From: Hydra vulgaris
Taxonomy: Eukaryota > Cnidaria > Hydrozoa > Anthoathecata > Hydridae
Assembly (NCBI RefSeq): GCF_038396675.1
Contig: NC_088922.1
Location: forward strand, 3,116,001-3,180,000
Direction of reading: 5' to 3'
DNA length: 64,000 nt
The notes below the pieces were generated by a model. The model worked only from the letters and a program-made list of their open reading frames with translations, was not told the DNA's origin and did no database searches. A program made the translations under genes and the position numbers. Positions 63,204-64,000 of this stretch are shown in pieces. How positions within the stretch are numbered: position 1 is the stretch's first letter; each line of letters begins with the position of its first letter.

Positions 63204-63275
63204 TTAACGGAACGTTATTCCAGTTTATTTCAACAAAATCGTCTCGATCTGTTCTGCTTTGCTCGTGAAAAAGTC
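63204..63275 (-). CDS. Astacin metalloprotease exon with zinc motif
   Basis: A 72-nt exon on the minus strand between acceptor ATGTTAG and donor A|GTAAGT. It encodes GLFHEQSRTDRDDFVEINWN NVPL, the second half of the astacin zinc-binding signature (HExxHxxGxxHEQSRxDRD): the third His ligand, the family-specific Glu and the RxDRD segment. The preceding HExxHxx half must be on the next exon upstream, outside the window. Phase 1 at the start gives the Gly codon G|GA, and the end joins exon 54440-54655 in phase. Both splice sites are consensus and the coding is undamaged, so a functional gene is likely. Confidence 0.9.
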
Positions 63276-64000
63276 CTAACATAAATATTACAAATAAAGA
63301 TTTTGTTTTCTTTAAAATAAACTTAAATAAACAATAAAATCTTAGAGCTATTTTTGTAAAACCCTTTTCTCAAATAAACTCTAAAATTACATTCAGTCCA
63401 AAATGTTATAACAATTTTGCTTTTTTAAAAAGTGAAATTAAAATTATAAATTTGGGAAAAAAGTAATAAATTTAAATGCTCTGATATAAAATATTTAATA
63501 ACCTTTTCATTCAAGTGAATTCATATTGTTGGATTTGTTTAAAATAGTAGTTTATTGAGATAAAAAAAAATATATATAGTACAACATTTTCATATTTTTA
63601 TTTCGTAAATTTGTATGTAACTTAAAGACCAGAAAAATAGCAGATTTTAAGTTTGAAATTATGAACAATTTTCCAATTGTAATAAGTTTTTCACACATAC
63701 GATAGGAGTTATAATATATTACTTAAAACTTGATTAAGTAATACATTACACCATAGTTAAATTAACATTAATGTTTATTGAGCCATAAAGTTTTTTATAC
63801 CAAACAATGGCACATCACCCCCTGAATTTTTAAATTTTTTTTCAAATAATTATATATTTTTTATAACTATAATTGCGCTTGATTGTAAAATTAAAAACCT
63901 CAAACATAAAAATAAACATAACTTTTTAGTTGTGCCTAAGAAATTAAAATAAATGCATGCTTTTTACTAAATTGAAAAATTCGTTTTCCAATTTTAAATA
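63276..64000. other. Upstream intron of the astacin gene
   Basis: AT-rich; no exon with the HExxH motif or other feature found. Confidence 0.5.

Overview
The window looks like nuclear DNA of an animal, most probably a hydrozoan cnidarian such as Hydra. It is very AT-rich and full of (TA)n arrays, and the only host-type coding sequences are exons with animal homologues: THOC1, and an astacin metalloprotease split by a large intron. Nearly everything else is transposable elements stacked inside one another. The taxon is an inference from composition and element types; no database search was possible.

Layout. 1-900: 5' part of an interspersed repeat that recurs at 43040-43640. 3116-3928 (-): intron-free N-terminal half of THOC1. 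4591-6245 (-): 5'-truncated non-LTR reverse transcriptase. 6721-7150: remnant of a C48 (Ulp1-like) peptidase domain. 8187-9806: complete Tc1-type transposon with an open transposase. 10024-10213: 28-bp minisatellite. 10501-17161: PIF/Harbinger transposon with a multi-exon Myb-like gene (+), a transposase gene (-) and a cluster of long palindromes. 17582-17860: tRNA-derived SINE.

18281-25957: large transposon with ~150-bp terminal inverted repeats. It encodes a decayed XPG/PIN-like nuclease plus eight-cysteine protein, which best fits the Academ superfamily, and it has been split by a 3.16-kb ISL2EU element carrying a THAP/DDE transposase and a YqaJ-type exonuclease. 25971-32505: old pogo/jerky-like element, containing a 263-bp hairpin MITE, which in turn contains a nearly intact pogo-like transposon (26296-29608). 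34790-35046: tRNA-like SINE whose anticodon hairpin is repeated at 30-bp spacing. 36823-41480: hAT element with an 8-bp target duplication, interrupted by a second nearly intact pogo-like element (37812-40733).

41840-43640: decayed non-LTR element (-). 44400-51900: mainly simple repeats, minisatellites and hairpin MITEs. 51876-53700: two candidate small exons and a rearranged RT relic. 54440-63275 (-): two consecutive exons of an astacin metalloprotease separated by an 8.5-kb intron filled by a ZMYM1/DUF4371-type hAT element, non-LTR fragments, a (TA)n array and a MITE.

The elements can be ordered in time from nesting and target duplications (TA, CTG, TTA, GTCTAAAT). Several transposase genes are broken by only one or two lesions, often in homopolymer runs, so they are either very young or carry assembly errors. 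No bacterial-type operons, CRISPR arrays or rRNA genes are visible.
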